A stretch of 64,000 bases of DNA from Clostridia bacterium. Its GTDB lineage: Bacteria; Bacillota; Clostridia; Monoglobales; Monoglobaceae. Shown here piece after piece: positions 52,209 to 62,285 of the stretch. The first letter of the stretch is position 1; each line of letters opens with the position of its first letter. The stretch spans positions 1-64,000 of the forward strand of contig JAFQSM010000089.1 in the NCBI GenBank assembly GCA_017409575.1, given 5' to 3'. The notes below the pieces were generated by a model. The model made no database searches and was not told the origin of the DNA. It worked only from the letters and a program-made list of their open reading frames with translations. Made by a program: the position numbers and the translations under genes.

Positions 52209-54938
52209 ATGATTGATGCAAAAGGTTTTGGCAAGGATTTTGCTGACAAAAAGAGGGGATTTTCAAAAAAGACCTTGTGGTATTTGATTGTAGCCGTGAT
52301 TTTGTTTGCAATCGGCTCAATTGCCGGCATTTTCTTTGAATATATAGAAATACTTGAAGTAGGCGAAAAATTTACATCTGTATTTGTTAAAAACATTATT
52401 TGGCGCATTGTGGTACAGGGAACAAGCTTTGCCTTGTTTTTTGTCTCCGCTTTATTTGGTATTTTGTTTGTCAGACGAAATCTTTCTCTTTTGAATGTCG
52501 AACGGGCAATTTTTGAAAAACTGACGGTTTCAGCACTTATTGCTCTTGTGTTTGCATTTATTCTCAGCCGCACTGTCGGGAGTTCACTTTGGGAAAAGTT
52601 GCTTGTTTTTATGAACGCAGGGGAATTTAGCCGGAATGATCCTGTATTTGGAAAAAATATAGGCTACTATGTTTTCCAAAGACCTTTTTTGGAGTCAGCT
52701 TTAAACAGTGTCCTTGGTGGATGGTTTGCAATTACAGTTTTTGTACTTGTGTCTTACTGGATTTTGGGAACAGTTGCGGGCGGATATTCATCCAGAGACC
52801 TCTTTGGAGTAAAGCGAATAGCAATTCACAATCTTGTGAATATCGCTGTATTGGTTTTGCTTTATTGCCTGACCTATATTTTCAAAGCCGAAGAAATTTT
52901 GTATGGAAGCTTTGGAGAACTGCAGGGTGCGGGGTATACAGACAAAACCATTTGGCTTGGGTTTTACAGATTAGCTCCGTTTGTTATTGTTTTCCTTTCG
53001 GTATTGTTCCTGGTTTTTGTTTTGAAGAAGAAATATAAGCCAGCTACTATTTCGGTTTTGGCTTTTCCGGGTTTGATGATTTTGACCGCTGTTTTGGCTT
53101 TTTTGGTGCAAAGTGTATTTGTCGCGCCAAACGAGGTTATCAAAGAACAGGAAAATATTTCGGCAAATATTGAATTTACTCAGGCTGCGTATGGACTTGA
53201 TAATATATCTGAGGTCGTGTTTGATGTTAAAAATGACCTGGTAGCAGAAGAAATTAAAGAGCACAGCGAGATTACAGATAATATCAGAATCCTTGATTTG
53301 TCTGCCAACTTGACGGTACTCAATCAGATTCAGGGTATCCGCAACTACTATAAGTTTGTCGAGACAGATATTGTTCCCTATACCATAAACGGTAAAAAAG
53401 CGGCAGTAGCAATCACTCCCCGAGAGATAACAAAAGAGAATTTAAGTGACTCAGCAGACACCTATATAAACAATACTCTGAGATACACTCATGGTTTTGG
53501 TGTTGTTGCAAATGCAATAAACACTGTTACTTCTCAGGGACAACCCGAATTTCTTATCAGGGATATACCGCCAAAATCAGCAGACGGACTTCCCGAAATC
53601 AAGCAACCAAGAATTTATTACGGCGAAATTACCGATGACTATGTTATTGTCGGCAATCAAAAGTACAAAGAGCTTGACTATTCCGAAAATCAGGAAGATA
53701 TCGAATTTTCCTATGACGGAAGTGGCGGATTGAGGCTTAGTCCGCTCAATCGTTTGCTTTTTGCGGCAAAGTTTGGTGATGTGCGTCTTGTTCTGTCAGA
53801 CCTTGTTTCAAATGAAAGCCGGATACTTATAAACAGAAACATAAACAAAAGACTCAATATTGTTGCACCGTTTTTAAAGTATGACAGCGATCCTTATATG
53901 ATAATTGCCGGTGATGGCTCGCTCAAGTGGATTGTTGATGCGTACACTTTTACTGACAAATATCCATATTCACAAAGTGTTGGCGATTACAACTATATAC
54001 GAAATTCGGTAAAAGCTGTGATCGATGCCTATAACGGTGATGTTAAACTTTATATTGTGGACAAAGCCGACCCGATTGCAAATATGTACAAATCTTTGTA
54101 TCCCGGAATTTTTGAAAACGAGGAATTACCCGAAGATTTGAAAAAGCATATAAAGTATCCTGAGTATTTGTTTGATGTTCAGTCACGTGTTTATGGAAAG
54201 TATCATCTTTCAAATCCGACGGTATTTTATAATAAAAATGATATGTGGGCAATCGCAAAAGAACGCTATGGCACATCAACCGAGGAGAAGGAGATTGCAC
54301 CCTATTACAATATGATGCGTCTTGAAAATGCCAAAGATGAGGAGCTTCTTCTTACAATTTCATATACTTTGTCAAACAAAGATAATATGGTTGCGTGGCT
54401 TGCGGTCAGCAACGAATGGGATAATTACGGCAAACTTCAGGTTTATAAGTTCCCCAAAGATATCAATATATACGGACCAATGCAGGTGGAAAACCGTATA
54501 AATTCGGATATGCAAATATCAAAAGAATTGAATTTGTGGAGTCAGGGCGGTTCGCAGGTAATCAGGGGCAATATGATAGTTGTCCCAATCGAAAAGTCGA
54601 TTTTGTATGTGGAGCCGATTTATATCGCATCAAGCAACAAAACAACTCTGCCCGAACTTAAACAGGTTGTGGTTGCCTATGATGAAAAAATTGAGATGAA
54701 AGCGACTTTGCAGGAGGCACTTTATGCTCTGTTTGGAGAAAGCGCCCCCGAAAAGCCTGACCAGTCAACACAGTACCAAGGCGAGAGTTATCAAACGATA
54801 GCAAACAAGGTGATAGCGGAGTTTGATAAAGTGAAAAAGGCAAGCGCAGAGAATGACTGGAATGCTTTTGGTAATTCACTAAAATCTCTTGAAGGGTCAG
54901 TAGAAGAACTCAGAAAAAGCATAAATGATGAAGAATAA
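52209..54938 (+). CDS. UPF0182 family membrane protein
   Basis: I start at ATG 52209 (GGAG 6 bases upstream); 909 residues. The first 330 residues hold about seven membrane helices. A large extracytoplasmic part (about 330-840) follows with the conserved blocks VVANAINTV, PRIYYGE, and YLFDVQSRVYGKYHLSNPTVFYNKNDMWAI. The family is widespread and its function unknown. It lies between ftsY and a convergent bofA and is ended by a strong terminator. Confidence 0.93.
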   Translation: MIDAKGFGKDFADKKRGFSKKTLWYLIVAVILFAIGSIAGIFFEYIEILEVGEKFTSVFVKNIIWRIVVQGTSFALFFVSALFGILFVRRNLSLLNVERAIFEKLTVSALIALVFAFILSRTVGSSLWEKLLVFMNAGEFSRNDPVFGKNIGYYVFQRPFLESALNSVLGGWFAITVFVLVSYWILGTVAGGYSSRDLFGVKRIAIHNLVNIAVLVLLYCLTYIFKAEEILYGSFGELQGAGYTDKTIWLGFYRLAPFVIVFLSVLFLVFVLKKKYKPATISVLAFPGLMILTAVLAFLVQSVFVAPNEVIKEQENISANIEFTQAAYGLDNISEVVFDVKNDLVAEEIKEHSEITDNIRILDLSANLTVLNQIQGIRNYYKFVETDIVPYTINGKKAAVAITPREITKENLSDSADTYINNTLRYTHGFGVVANAINTVTSQGQPEFLIRDIPPKSADGLPEIKQPRIYYGEITDDYVIVGNQKYKELDYSENQEDIEFSYDGSGGLRLSPLNRLLFAAKFGDVRLVLSDLVSNESRILINRNINKRLNIVAPFLKYDSDPYMIIAGDGSLKWIVDAYTFTDKYPYSQSVGDYNYIRNSVKAVIDAYNGDVKLYIVDKADPIANMYKSLYPGIFENEELPEDLKKHIKYPEYLFDVQSRVYGKYHLSNPTVFYNKNDMWAIAKERYGTSTEEKEIAPYYNMMRLENAKDEELLLTISYTLSNKDNMVAWLAVSNEWDNYGKLQVYKFPKDINIYGPMQVENRINSDMQISKELNLWSQGGSQVIRGNMIVVPIEKSILYVEPIYIASSNKTTLPELKQVVVAYDEKIEMKATLQEALYALFGESAPEKPDQSTQYQGESYQTIANKVIAEFDKVKKASAENDWNAFGNSLKSLEGSVEELRKSINDEE

Positions 54939-54978
54939 AAAAACTGTGCCAAATATATTTTGGCACAGTTTTTTTAAA
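54937..54978. terminator. Bidirectional terminator between UPF0182 and bofA
   Basis: AAAACTGTGCCAAA, loop of about 4 bases, TTTGGCACAGTTTT, with A and T runs on both sides. Confidence 0.94.
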
Positions 54979-55240
54979 GCAAGTATTGAAGAAAAACTAC
55001 AAGAAGCACACCGGGGACGCCAAGTGTTCCTGCAAACAGAGCTGCAAGAGGGCTGATGGTTACACAAAAGCCTGCAAAACCTCCCATAAAGTTGACTGCA
55101 GCAAGAATAAGACCGCCCAAAAGGCTGCTTGTCAAAAGCTTAAACATCCATTTTATTGGTCTTATAAAAATGCGGCACACAACAAGAACAAGCAAAAGCC
55201 CTGCCCCATAAGCGAATACCGATGAACCATCAAAAAACAT
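54974..55240 (-). CDS. bofA: BofA family protein (pro-sigma-K processing control)
   Basis: 88 residues from ATG 55240 (AGGTG 5 bases upstream), with two to three membrane helices. The conserved end ISPLAALFAGTLGVPGVLLVVFLQYL and the middle SSLLGGLILAAVNFMGG match BofA. In Bacillus BofA holds the SpoIVFB protease inactive until SpoIVB acts, and spoIVB is also in this window. Its stop lies inside the shared terminator. Confidence 0.92.
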   Translation of the reverse strand: MFFDGSSVFAYGAGLLLVLVVCRIFIRPIKWMFKLLTSSLLGGLILAAVNFMGGFAGFCVTISPLAALFAGTLGVPGVLLVVFLQYLL

Positions 55241-55305
55241 AAACACACCTTCTTTAACAGTTGTCCTGTTTTATAATTATTTGAGGATGTGTTTTAATAT
55301 TACTG

Positions 55306-56202
55306 TTATTTAAGCGATGCAATATGTTTTTTTATCATAAGGCATGGCTTATAGGATTTTTTTGCACGTCTCAGACCGGGCAGCCCCATGTCTTCTTCAC
55401 GATTTACATAAACACAGTCAGTCCATTCGTGCTCTAAAAATTGTTGATTTATAAACGGAAAGCTTCCCTGAAACTCTGTATCGGCGTGTTCCAGATGTAT
55501 TACCGCAACCGAATTTTTTGTGTTCAGGACTTCTCCGAATGAAAAGGCAACAATTTGCCCGTCAATAAGGATACATCCGCCTGTTACACCCAAAAAATCG
55601 AAATTATCAATAAGAGACTTGACTGCCGTGCGTTGCTCATCAATGTCTGAAATACTGTCCGCTTTGGTATTGCACCATTTTTCAAACATATCAAAACAGG
55701 GCGAAAGATGTTTTTCGGTTATTTTTTTATATTCAAAGTCAAACTTCGAAACAAATTGATTTATGTGGTTTCTTTTGGAGTGATACTGACTTCCGGTAAG
55801 GTTTACAAGGTCAGAAACTTTATAAACATAATCAAAGGAGTTTCGGTCCTCGGTGAATATAAATATGTCGGGAAGTATTTGGTTTAAAGCATCTATTTCG
55901 CTGTCGTTATAAATTCTGATAAGCGGTGCCTGATCAATAGAGGCAAAATAATCAAATAGCTTGTCAAAGACAGTTTTAAGATTGCCTTCTCCGATGGGAA
56001 AGTTTACGGTTTCGGGACTTTCACCATGCCTGGAAAAAATACAAAGAGTATCATCTATTATCGCGTAACGGATATTATAGCTTTTGCGCCACATAAACAT
56101 ATTGGTAAATGTGTATTCTGAATTCATACCATTGTAAGCCGAAAAATACCTGTCAAAAAGCGGTTTGTCTTCAAGAACAATAGGTTTTATCTCGAACTGC
56201 AT
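55306..56202 (-). CDS. DUF2156 phosphatidylglycerol lysyltransferase-like domain protein
   Basis: 298 residues from the second plausible ATG (MQFEIKP, AAAGG about 10 bases upstream); ATG 56211 is the alternative. This soluble GNAT-like double domain resembles the C-terminal half of MprF. Typical blocks are SEYTFTNMFMWRKSYN, SKRNHINQFVSKF, and LPGLRRAKKSYKPCLMIKK at the end. With no membrane flippase part, it may transfer an amino acid from aminoacyl-tRNA to a small molecule or peptide. It follows the radical SAM gene on the same strand with only 22 bases between them. Confidence 0.88.
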   Translation of the reverse strand: MQFEIKPIVLEDKPLFDRYFSAYNGMNSEYTFTNMFMWRKSYNIRYAIIDDTLCIFSRHGESPETVNFPIGEGNLKTVFDKLFDYFASIDQAPLIRIYNDSEIDALNQILPDIFIFTEDRNSFDYVYKVSDLVNLTGSQYHSKRNHINQFVSKFDFEYKKITEKHLSPCFDMFEKWCNTKADSISDIDEQRTAVKSLIDNFDFLGVTGGCILIDGQIVAFSFGEVLNTKNSVAVIHLEHADTEFQGSFPFINQQFLEHEWTDCVYVNREEDMGLPGLRRAKKSYKPCLMIKKHIASLK

Positions 56203-56224
56203 ACTGGTCATACCTTTCAAAAAA

Positions 56225-56836
56225 TTATTCAATGTACTTGCGGACTCTGAAGTTTACTCCACAATCATTTGCAAGCTGATTGCAAGCTTCTATTTCGGCT
56301 TTGCTGAGGTCGTGGTCCACAACCGAAAGTGTCACACTTGGGACAAAGTCCTTTGCACGTTTTGCAAAGTCAAGCAAAGCAGAAAAAGCCTCTTCACCAA
56401 AATCACTGCGGCAAAGCTTGTCATATTGTTTTGCCGTCGGTGCATTAAGACTGATTGATATTGCATCAATGATACCGTCAAATTCGGGGGTTACATCGCG
56501 GTTTTCGATAAGGTTTGCAAGGCCATTGGTATTGATACGGATTTTTGTATCGGGGTAGTTTTCCTTAAGCCACTTTGCTGTTTTGATGCAGGTGTCAAAA
56601 CGCATCAAAGGTTCACCATATCCGCAAAATACAACCCAAGGGTATCTGGACATATCGCGTTTTTCGAAGTCCTTTGAAATTTCTTCAAAAGTTGGCTCGC
56701 GGTCTAGCCATAGATTGTCCTCGCCGTTTACCGAGTCATGATTGTTGCGAAGACAAAATGTGCAGTCGTTGCAGCAACGGTTTGTAAAGTTGACATACAA
56801 TGCCCCTTCAAGCTCATAAGTTATGGTCATTGACAT
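56225..56836 (-). CDS. TatD-linked radical SAM protein
   Basis: 203 residues. The [4Fe-4S] motif C21-x3-C25-x2-C28 is in NRCCNDCTFCLR. FCGYGEPLMR, IRINTNGLANLIENRDV and ISISLNAPT match the small radical SAM family normally found beside a TatD nuclease gene. No tatD is in this window. The reaction and substrate are not known. Its stop lies 22 bases before the DUF2156 start, so they share a transcript. Confidence 0.9.
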   Translation of the reverse strand: MSMTITYELEGALYVNFTNRCCNDCTFCLRNNHDSVNGEDNLWLDREPTFEEISKDFEKRDMSRYPWVVFCGYGEPLMRFDTCIKTAKWLKENYPDTKIRINTNGLANLIENRDVTPEFDGIIDAISISLNAPTAKQYDKLCRSDFGEEAFSALLDFAKRAKDFVPSVTLSVVDHDLSKAEIEACNQLANDCGVNFRVRKYIE

Positions 56837-56854
56837 ATTTATATCCTTCTTTCT

Positions 56855-59236
56855 TTATGTTATTCGCAGTTCAGTATATTCGTTAAAAATATTTTTTGCC
56901 AAATCTGCAATGTGCTTGTGGCAGGTAAAAAACAATATTTGCGAAGCTGTGCCTGAATCTTCTAAATATTCTTTTAAAAATAACAGTGCTCTTTTGCAAT
57001 TTTCTTCATCATATTGCGAGAGTATGTCATCAAAAAACAGCGGAAGTGCTTGCTTTTCCTGTGCAATTATATCTGACATAGCAAGACGAAGAGCAAGATA
57101 TATGCGGTCAATCGCTCCTTGACTCATATATTTCCATTCGTGATATTCTTCGCCCGCCCCTTGTCTGACTTCAATGCTGAGGTCCCGGGGGACAAGAACA
57201 TCGTGATATTTGCCATCCGAAAGTTTGGAAAGATATTCGCCTACCTTGTTGCCAAGGTGTGAACCAAGACCCTTGTTTACATCCAAAATGGCTTCATTCA
57301 TTATATCCCTGGCAAGTGTCAGTTCTTTAAGTCGGGTTTCGAGCAAGAGACACTTTTCTTCGGTTTCTTTTATTTGCCGTCTGACTTCATCAAGATTTCG
57401 CTCGCTGATAACGATTTGTCCTTGAAGTTCTTCAAGCTTTGAACGCTTTGTTTGAATTTGAAAACGGATATTGTCCGCAGACACATTTTTTAAATCGTTA
57501 TGATTTTCGGTCTTTTGAATAAATTCACCAAGTTCTTTTATACGGTTGTCCACAAAGGCAGGGGAGGTATCCAAAATACCTGTTGCTTTGCAAAGAGTTT
57601 CAAGCTCGGCTTTCAAATTGTCAATCGCCAAAAGAGTTTCAGAAAGCTCAATATACATAATTCTGGCAGCAGAATAGGTGTTAACATCCTTGACCGAGGA
57701 AGCGAGACTGACAAAATTTTCTTTTTCAATCGAAAGCTCCAGGGTTGCAGCCTTAAGCTCTTCATTTTGCGCAGCGGTGGATTTTTTCCTGAGATCGGCA
57801 ATACTGCCTGCATGGTGTGAAGCAAGCGATGCCGACAGGTCCGAAACAGCATCCGAAAGAAGAGATTTTGCATACGCTGAAAGTTGGTCTGAATTTTTTG
57901 AAGTTATATCCTTTGAGAAGAACGAAAGCTCCGGGAGCAAATTATCAAATTCTCTTTTCAAAATACCAACTGAAAGGCTTGACAAAGCAAATTTTTTTGC
58001 TGTGCAAAAAAGACAAATAGTTAAAACAACTCCAAGACCCAAAACAATTGATGCCGAAGTTGCTGAAACCTGGAAAAACAGAAAAGCTGCAGCGACAAGT
58101 GATGCGATAAGAGGAAGAAGCGAAAGTACTCTGTTTTTTCTTGTTTCGCTGCGCGTTGTTTTTTTAAGTTCGTCATTCAGATTTGCAAGCTTACCATCGA
58201 TAAGAGTTATATCTCTCCTGAGCTTTGACACTTTTTCGTCAAGCTGCGAAAGTCGCATATATTCTTCGTCGGGAATTACCGTATCAGTTTGATTTTCGCT
58301 TATTTCCTGAATGGAAGTAAGGCAGGCATCGATTTTGTCATTTAGAGCCTTGGCGGACTTGATGTAGTTGCGAAGAACTTCTTCGGGAACACCATAAAGC
58401 AAAAGTCGATTTTGTTCCGCTGACAGCAGATTTTGCTTATTGTGGAGGGTGTAAAGAGCATTGAGTTCTTTTTTTGCAGATTCAACCTTTTCTTTCTCAG
58501 AGATATGAGCAAGTTTTTCTTCAAGTGCTGAGATTTCGTCCTTGAGTTTAGAAACTTCTGACTCAGCTTCACTTTGATTTTTCTCAATCATAACAAGTCT
58601 TTGTTCTTCAAACTTAAGGTCATCAAGCTTTTTGTTTGTATCAACCAGGATACCTTTTTTACCCGTTTTTGAAGAAAGCTCTTCAATGGCGGCAGAAAGG
58701 CGTTTTATTACGGTTTCGTGAGAAATGTTTTCGTCACCCGAAACCGAAAGGTTGGAGACCCTCATCGCAAGACTGTCACTTGAACCATCGGAAGAAAAAC
58801 CGCCGTTTTGACCGATAAAGACACTTCGCTCAAATTCGTCAAGTGTCATACCGAAAAAATACTCGCCGGCATCGTTTTTGTTATCAAATTGTATCTCTTC
58901 ACCTGTTGTTTTGCAAAAGACCGAAGCCTTATCGGATACTTCAGATTTCAAAAATTCTTTTTGCAAACGAAACTCCATACCGTCAAATTCAAATTCAATG
59001 GCACCCTGCATTTTACTTCCGTTCCAGGGCCTGTATTTTTTTCGCAAAGTTTTAAAAAGGTCGGTTGCCTTTTCGGTTTTACTGCTGCTGCTGTAAAACA
59101 TCATCTTGACAAAGGACATCAGTGTTGTTTTGCCATCTTCGTTGTTGCCAAAAACCAGGTTAAAACCTTTTTGGGGCGCAAAAGAAAAGTTTGAAAACTT
59201 GCCAAACCCGTCAATTTCGATTGATTTAATTATCAT
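56855..59236 (-). CDS. SbcC/YhaN-like AAA-ATPase of a DNA-repair complex
   Basis: 793 residues. N-terminal half-ATPase with Walker A FGNNEDGKTTLMSF. A long coiled coil (about 165-340 and 430-650) is interrupted by a hydrophobic hairpin (VLSLLPLIASLVAAAFLFFQ) near residue 375. The C-terminal half has the signature YMSQGAIDRIYLALRLA and Walker B LPLFFDDILSQYDEE. The membrane hairpin and missing zinc hook make it YhaN-like rather than true SbcC. It overlaps the nuclease gene by 11 bases, the usual paired order. Confidence 0.9.
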   Translation of the reverse strand: MIIKSIEIDGFGKFSNFSFAPQKGFNLVFGNNEDGKTTLMSFVKMMFYSSSSKTEKATDLFKTLRKKYRPWNGSKMQGAIEFEFDGMEFRLQKEFLKSEVSDKASVFCKTTGEEIQFDNKNDAGEYFFGMTLDEFERSVFIGQNGGFSSDGSSDSLAMRVSNLSVSGDENISHETVIKRLSAAIEELSSKTGKKGILVDTNKKLDDLKFEEQRLVMIEKNQSEAESEVSKLKDEISALEEKLAHISEKEKVESAKKELNALYTLHNKQNLLSAEQNRLLLYGVPEEVLRNYIKSAKALNDKIDACLTSIQEISENQTDTVIPDEEYMRLSQLDEKVSKLRRDITLIDGKLANLNDELKKTTRSETRKNRVLSLLPLIASLVAAAFLFFQVSATSASIVLGLGVVLTICLFCTAKKFALSSLSVGILKREFDNLLPELSFFSKDITSKNSDQLSAYAKSLLSDAVSDLSASLASHHAGSIADLRKKSTAAQNEELKAATLELSIEKENFVSLASSVKDVNTYSAARIMYIELSETLLAIDNLKAELETLCKATGILDTSPAFVDNRIKELGEFIQKTENHNDLKNVSADNIRFQIQTKRSKLEELQGQIVISERNLDEVRRQIKETEEKCLLLETRLKELTLARDIMNEAILDVNKGLGSHLGNKVGEYLSKLSDGKYHDVLVPRDLSIEVRQGAGEEYHEWKYMSQGAIDRIYLALRLAMSDIIAQEKQALPLFFDDILSQYDEENCKRALLFLKEYLEDSGTASQILFFTCHKHIADLAKNIFNEYTELRIT

Positions 59237-60350
59237 TAAGCATTACCTCCTTACCAAATGCCTGAAGACCGAATTTCAGAGCGTTTTTAAGGATGGATTC
59301 CTCGTCATCGGAAGCTGAAGATATTTTTTCGAGAGCTTTTTTAACAAAGACCCCCCTGAGAGACATTTCGTTTGCAAGTGCGAGCAAATCTGAAGTGTCT
59401 GCTGTTGTTTTGTCTGCAATTTCGACATAAAACAGCTTTTCGGACAAAAGCTTAACAAGCTGAGATGGGTCTACAAAAAAAGATGCCGAAACTTCACCGG
59501 TAAGATTTATGCGATAAAGATTTTTTGTATAACTTTCGGGGTTGTTTTGTTTAATGCTTTCCAAAATACTGTCGGCAATGTCAAACAGATTTTGATATGA
59601 TGTTACATCAAAACTTGTCTCGATATATTGACGCGAGGAAAGCTCTATGCGTCTAAACTCACAGGAGTCTTTTGATACAGTTCCCAGATAAACTCCATGA
59701 CTGTCGGTTTCGTCAAAACCCATACCGTCAGGTGAGCCGCTGTAGGCAAAGTATGTTTTGCCCAGTTTTTCTATATCCGAAAATTTGTGTATGTGACCAA
59801 GGGCAAGATAGTCAAAGCCCGACTTACTGATTAAAGCCGGATAAATGGGGTTGTAGGTGCTTGGCGAGTTGTCTGCAACAACTTCGCCATGCAGGACACA
59901 AATGTTTAAAAAATCATTGCTTGTATTTTCATTAGCTTGTAAAAGTGGTAAAGCTTCAAAACGGTCGGTAAAACCTGCTCCCCAAAGTCTGACATTTTTT
60001 TCAGGGAAATCCCGATATTCCAGAAACGAGCTGAAAACGATAACATTTTCGGGAAATTTATATTTGGAGTAAACTGACCCCGGACATACAAAATCGTGGT
60101 TTCCGGGAGAAATTGCAATAATAGTATCAGGAATTTTCGAAAAGGCAGAAATCACCTTTTCGGCGGTCTCGTGCGGAATATAAGGCGAATTGAAAAGATC
60201 CCCTGCAATAAGAAGAAAGTCAATATCTTCGCTTTTGCACAGGTCGATAATCCTGAAAAAAGTATTTTCGATTTCGACTTTTCCGTTTTTGACACCGGTC
60301 CTGCCCGAGCCAATATGAATGTCGGCTGTGTGTAGGATTTTTACTGCCAT
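59226..60350 (-). CDS. SbcD/YhaO-like metallophosphoesterase nuclease
   Basis: 374 residues. The calcineurin-like phosphoesterase motifs are in order: HTADIHIGS, LLIAGDLFNS, ISPGNHDF, and LALGHIHKF with VLHGE. The C-terminal region (about 260-374) is of the YhaO/Mre11-cap type. It is the nuclease partner of the YhaN-like ATPase, with which it overlaps. The pair presumably processes DNA ends. First gene of the two-gene unit. Confidence 0.92.
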   Translation of the reverse strand: MAVKILHTADIHIGSGRTGVKNGKVEIENTFFRIIDLCKSEDIDFLLIAGDLFNSPYIPHETAEKVISAFSKIPDTIIAISPGNHDFVCPGSVYSKYKFPENVIVFSSFLEYRDFPEKNVRLWGAGFTDRFEALPLLQANENTSNDFLNICVLHGEVVADNSPSTYNPIYPALISKSGFDYLALGHIHKFSDIEKLGKTYFAYSGSPDGMGFDETDSHGVYLGTVSKDSCEFRRIELSSRQYIETSFDVTSYQNLFDIADSILESIKQNNPESYTKNLYRINLTGEVSASFFVDPSQLVKLLSEKLFYVEIADKTTADTSDLLALANEMSLRGVFVKKALEKISSASDDEESILKNALKFGLQAFGKEVMLNDN

Positions 60351-60429
60351 TGCAACCTTTCCTTTCTGTAATAATTAATAATGTAATTTTACCATAAAAA
60401 ACATTAAAAAACAAGTGAAAGATAAAATA

Positions 60430-60462
60430 AAAATATCCTGCAAAAGCTTTGCAGGATATTTT
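60430..60462 (-). terminator. Terminator of the kdu operon
   Basis: AAAATATCCTGCAAA and TTTGCAGGATATTTT with a short AGC loop, 12 bases past the kduD stop. Confidence 0.9.
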
Positions 60463-60473
60463 GAGAAAGTTCA

Positions 60474-61262
60474 TTATTTGGGCTGTTTACCGATGTAAGC
60501 AAGGATACCGCCATCAACATACAGGATGTGACCATTTACAGCATTTGATGCTTCTGATGCAAGGAATACAGCAGGGCCAACCAATTCTTCGGGGTCAAGC
60601 CATCTGCCGGCAGGAGTCTTTGCACAGATAAAGCTGTCAAAGGGATGCTTGCTTCCGTCTTCCTGGGGTTCTCTAAGCGGTGCGGTCTGAGGAGTAGCGA
60701 TATATCCTGGTCCAATGCCGTTGCACTGAATGTTGTATTCGCCGTATTCCGAACAGATGTTTCGTGTAAGCATCTTAAGTCCGCCCTTTGCAGCAGCATA
60801 AGCTGAAACAGTTTCGCGGCCGAGCTCTGACATCATAGAGCATATGTTGATAATTTTTCCGTGACCCTTTTTCATCATTGCAGGGATAACTGCTTTTGAT
60901 ACAATAAAGGGACCGTTGAGGTCGATATCAATAACCTGTCTGAATTCTGCAGCAGTCATTTCGTGCATAGGAATTCTTTTGATGATGCCGGCATTGTTCA
61001 CCAAAATGTCGATTGTGCCAACTTCTTTTTCGATTTGAGCAACCATTGCATTTACAGCATCTTCGTCGGTAACATCGCAAACATAACCCTTTGCGTCTAC
61101 GCCTTCTGCTGCGTATGCATCAAGACCTTTTTTAACGAGGTCTTCATTGATGTCGTTAAAAACGATTTTTGCACCTGCTTTTGCAAAACCTTTTGCAATG
61201 GCAAAACCAATACCGTATGATGCACCTGTAACAAGTGCTACTTTTCCGTCTAATCTAAACAT
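60474..61262 (-). CDS. kduD: 2-dehydro-3-deoxy-D-gluconate 5-dehydrogenase / gluconate 5-dehydrogenase (SDR)
   Basis: 262-residue short-chain dehydrogenase with the cofactor loop TGASYGIGFAIA, NNAG motif LVNNAGIIKR, and catalytic Ser and Tyr-Lys in SAYAAAKGG. The C-terminal DGSKHPFDSFICAKTPAGRW is characteristic of the gluconate 5-dehydrogenase/KduD branch. With kduI, 27 bases upstream, it degrades unsaturated uronates from pectin or glycosaminoglycans to 2-keto-3-deoxygluconate. No lyase or kdgK/kdgA genes are in the window. Confidence 0.9.
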   Translation of the reverse strand: MFRLDGKVALVTGASYGIGFAIAKGFAKAGAKIVFNDINEDLVKKGLDAYAAEGVDAKGYVCDVTDEDAVNAMVAQIEKEVGTIDILVNNAGIIKRIPMHEMTAAEFRQVIDIDLNGPFIVSKAVIPAMMKKGHGKIINICSMMSELGRETVSAYAAAKGGLKMLTRNICSEYGEYNIQCNGIGPGYIATPQTAPLREPQEDGSKHPFDSFICAKTPAGRWLDPEELVGPAVFLASEASNAVNGHILYVDGGILAYIGKQPK

Positions 61263-61289
61263 AATATTTATCCTTTCTTTAATTAAAAA

Positions 61290-62120
61290 TTATCTCAAAT
61301 CTTTGGTTTCGATATGATCCATATCAGTAAACTCCTGATTTTCGCCGCACATAGCCCAGATGAAGGAGTATGCTTTTGTTCCAACGCCCGAATGGATTGA
61401 CCAGCTTGGGCTGATAACTGCTTCTTCGTTGTGCATAATGATATGGCGTGTTTCTGTGGGTTCGCCCATCATATGGAAAACAACATCATCTTCAGACATA
61501 TCAAGATACATATAAACTTCCATTCTTCTGTCGTGAGTATGTGATGGCATTGTGTTCCAGTTCGAACCGGGTTCAAGCTGTGTAAGACCCATTGCAAGCT
61601 GACAGCTTTGCATTACTTCGGGGTGTATGTACTGATTAATTACACGCTTGTTACATTCTTCAACGCTTCCGCACGGAACTTTTTTTGCCTTTGTAATATC
61701 GATTTTTACTGTCGGATATTCCTTGTGTGCGGGACATGAAGATACATAAAACTTGGCAGGTTCATTGCTGTCAACACTCTTAAAAGTAACATCTTTGTTG
61801 CCCATACCAATATAAATACCATCACGGGGGTTCATTTCGTACTCGGTGCCGTCAATGGTGATTATACCTTTGCCGCCGATGTTGATACAACCCATCTCGC
61901 GTCTCTGAAGGAAATAATCAGCAGCAAGTTCTTTGCCTGCCTCGAGCTTAAGTTCTTTTGTAACCGGCATAAAACCTGCAGTGATAATTCTGTCTATATG
62001 GCTGTAAACCATCTTAAAATTGTCTTTGGTAAAAAGACCCTGAATTAAAAATTCCTCTCTTAATCTTTCTGTTGTGTAGTGTTTTACATCTCTGGAATTT
62101 GATGCATTTCTTACTTCCAT
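61290..62120 (-). CDS. kduI: 5-dehydro-4-deoxy-D-glucuronate isomerase
   Basis: 276-residue cupin enzyme. Metal-binding residues are visible in PSHTHDRRMEVYMY and in SPSWSIHSGVGT. It converts 4-deoxy-L-threo-5-hexosulose uronate to 2,5-diketo-3-deoxygluconate, the step before KduD. SD AAGGAGG. A promoter lies at 62166-62193. Confidence 0.96.
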   Translation of the reverse strand: MEVRNASNSRDVKHYTTERLREEFLIQGLFTKDNFKMVYSHIDRIITAGFMPVTKELKLEAGKELAADYFLQRREMGCINIGGKGIITIDGTEYEMNPRDGIYIGMGNKDVTFKSVDSNEPAKFYVSSCPAHKEYPTVKIDITKAKKVPCGSVEECNKRVINQYIHPEVMQSCQLAMGLTQLEPGSNWNTMPSHTHDRRMEVYMYLDMSEDDVVFHMMGEPTETRHIIMHNEEAVISPSWSIHSGVGTKAYSFIWAMCGENQEFTDMDHIETKDLR

Positions 62121-62165
62121 TTTGTGAAAAGCCTCCTTAGTTATAAAAAATTTCCTACTTTAAAT

Positions 62166-62193
62166 ATTTTATCATATTTATTTTTTTTGTCAA
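62166..62193 (-). promoter_or_regulatory. Promoter of kduI-kduD
   Basis: On the minus strand: TTGACA (62193-62188), 16-base spacer, TAAAAT (62171-62166), about 45 bases before kduI. I see no operator palindrome. Confidence 0.7.
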
Positions 62194-62285
62194 TAGCAAA
62201 ATAGGGGCAGTTTTGCCTTTTAAATGTTTTGCGGTAACCAAATTTTCATCAATGAATATACTGAGACTAAAGGATGGTGAGGTGA

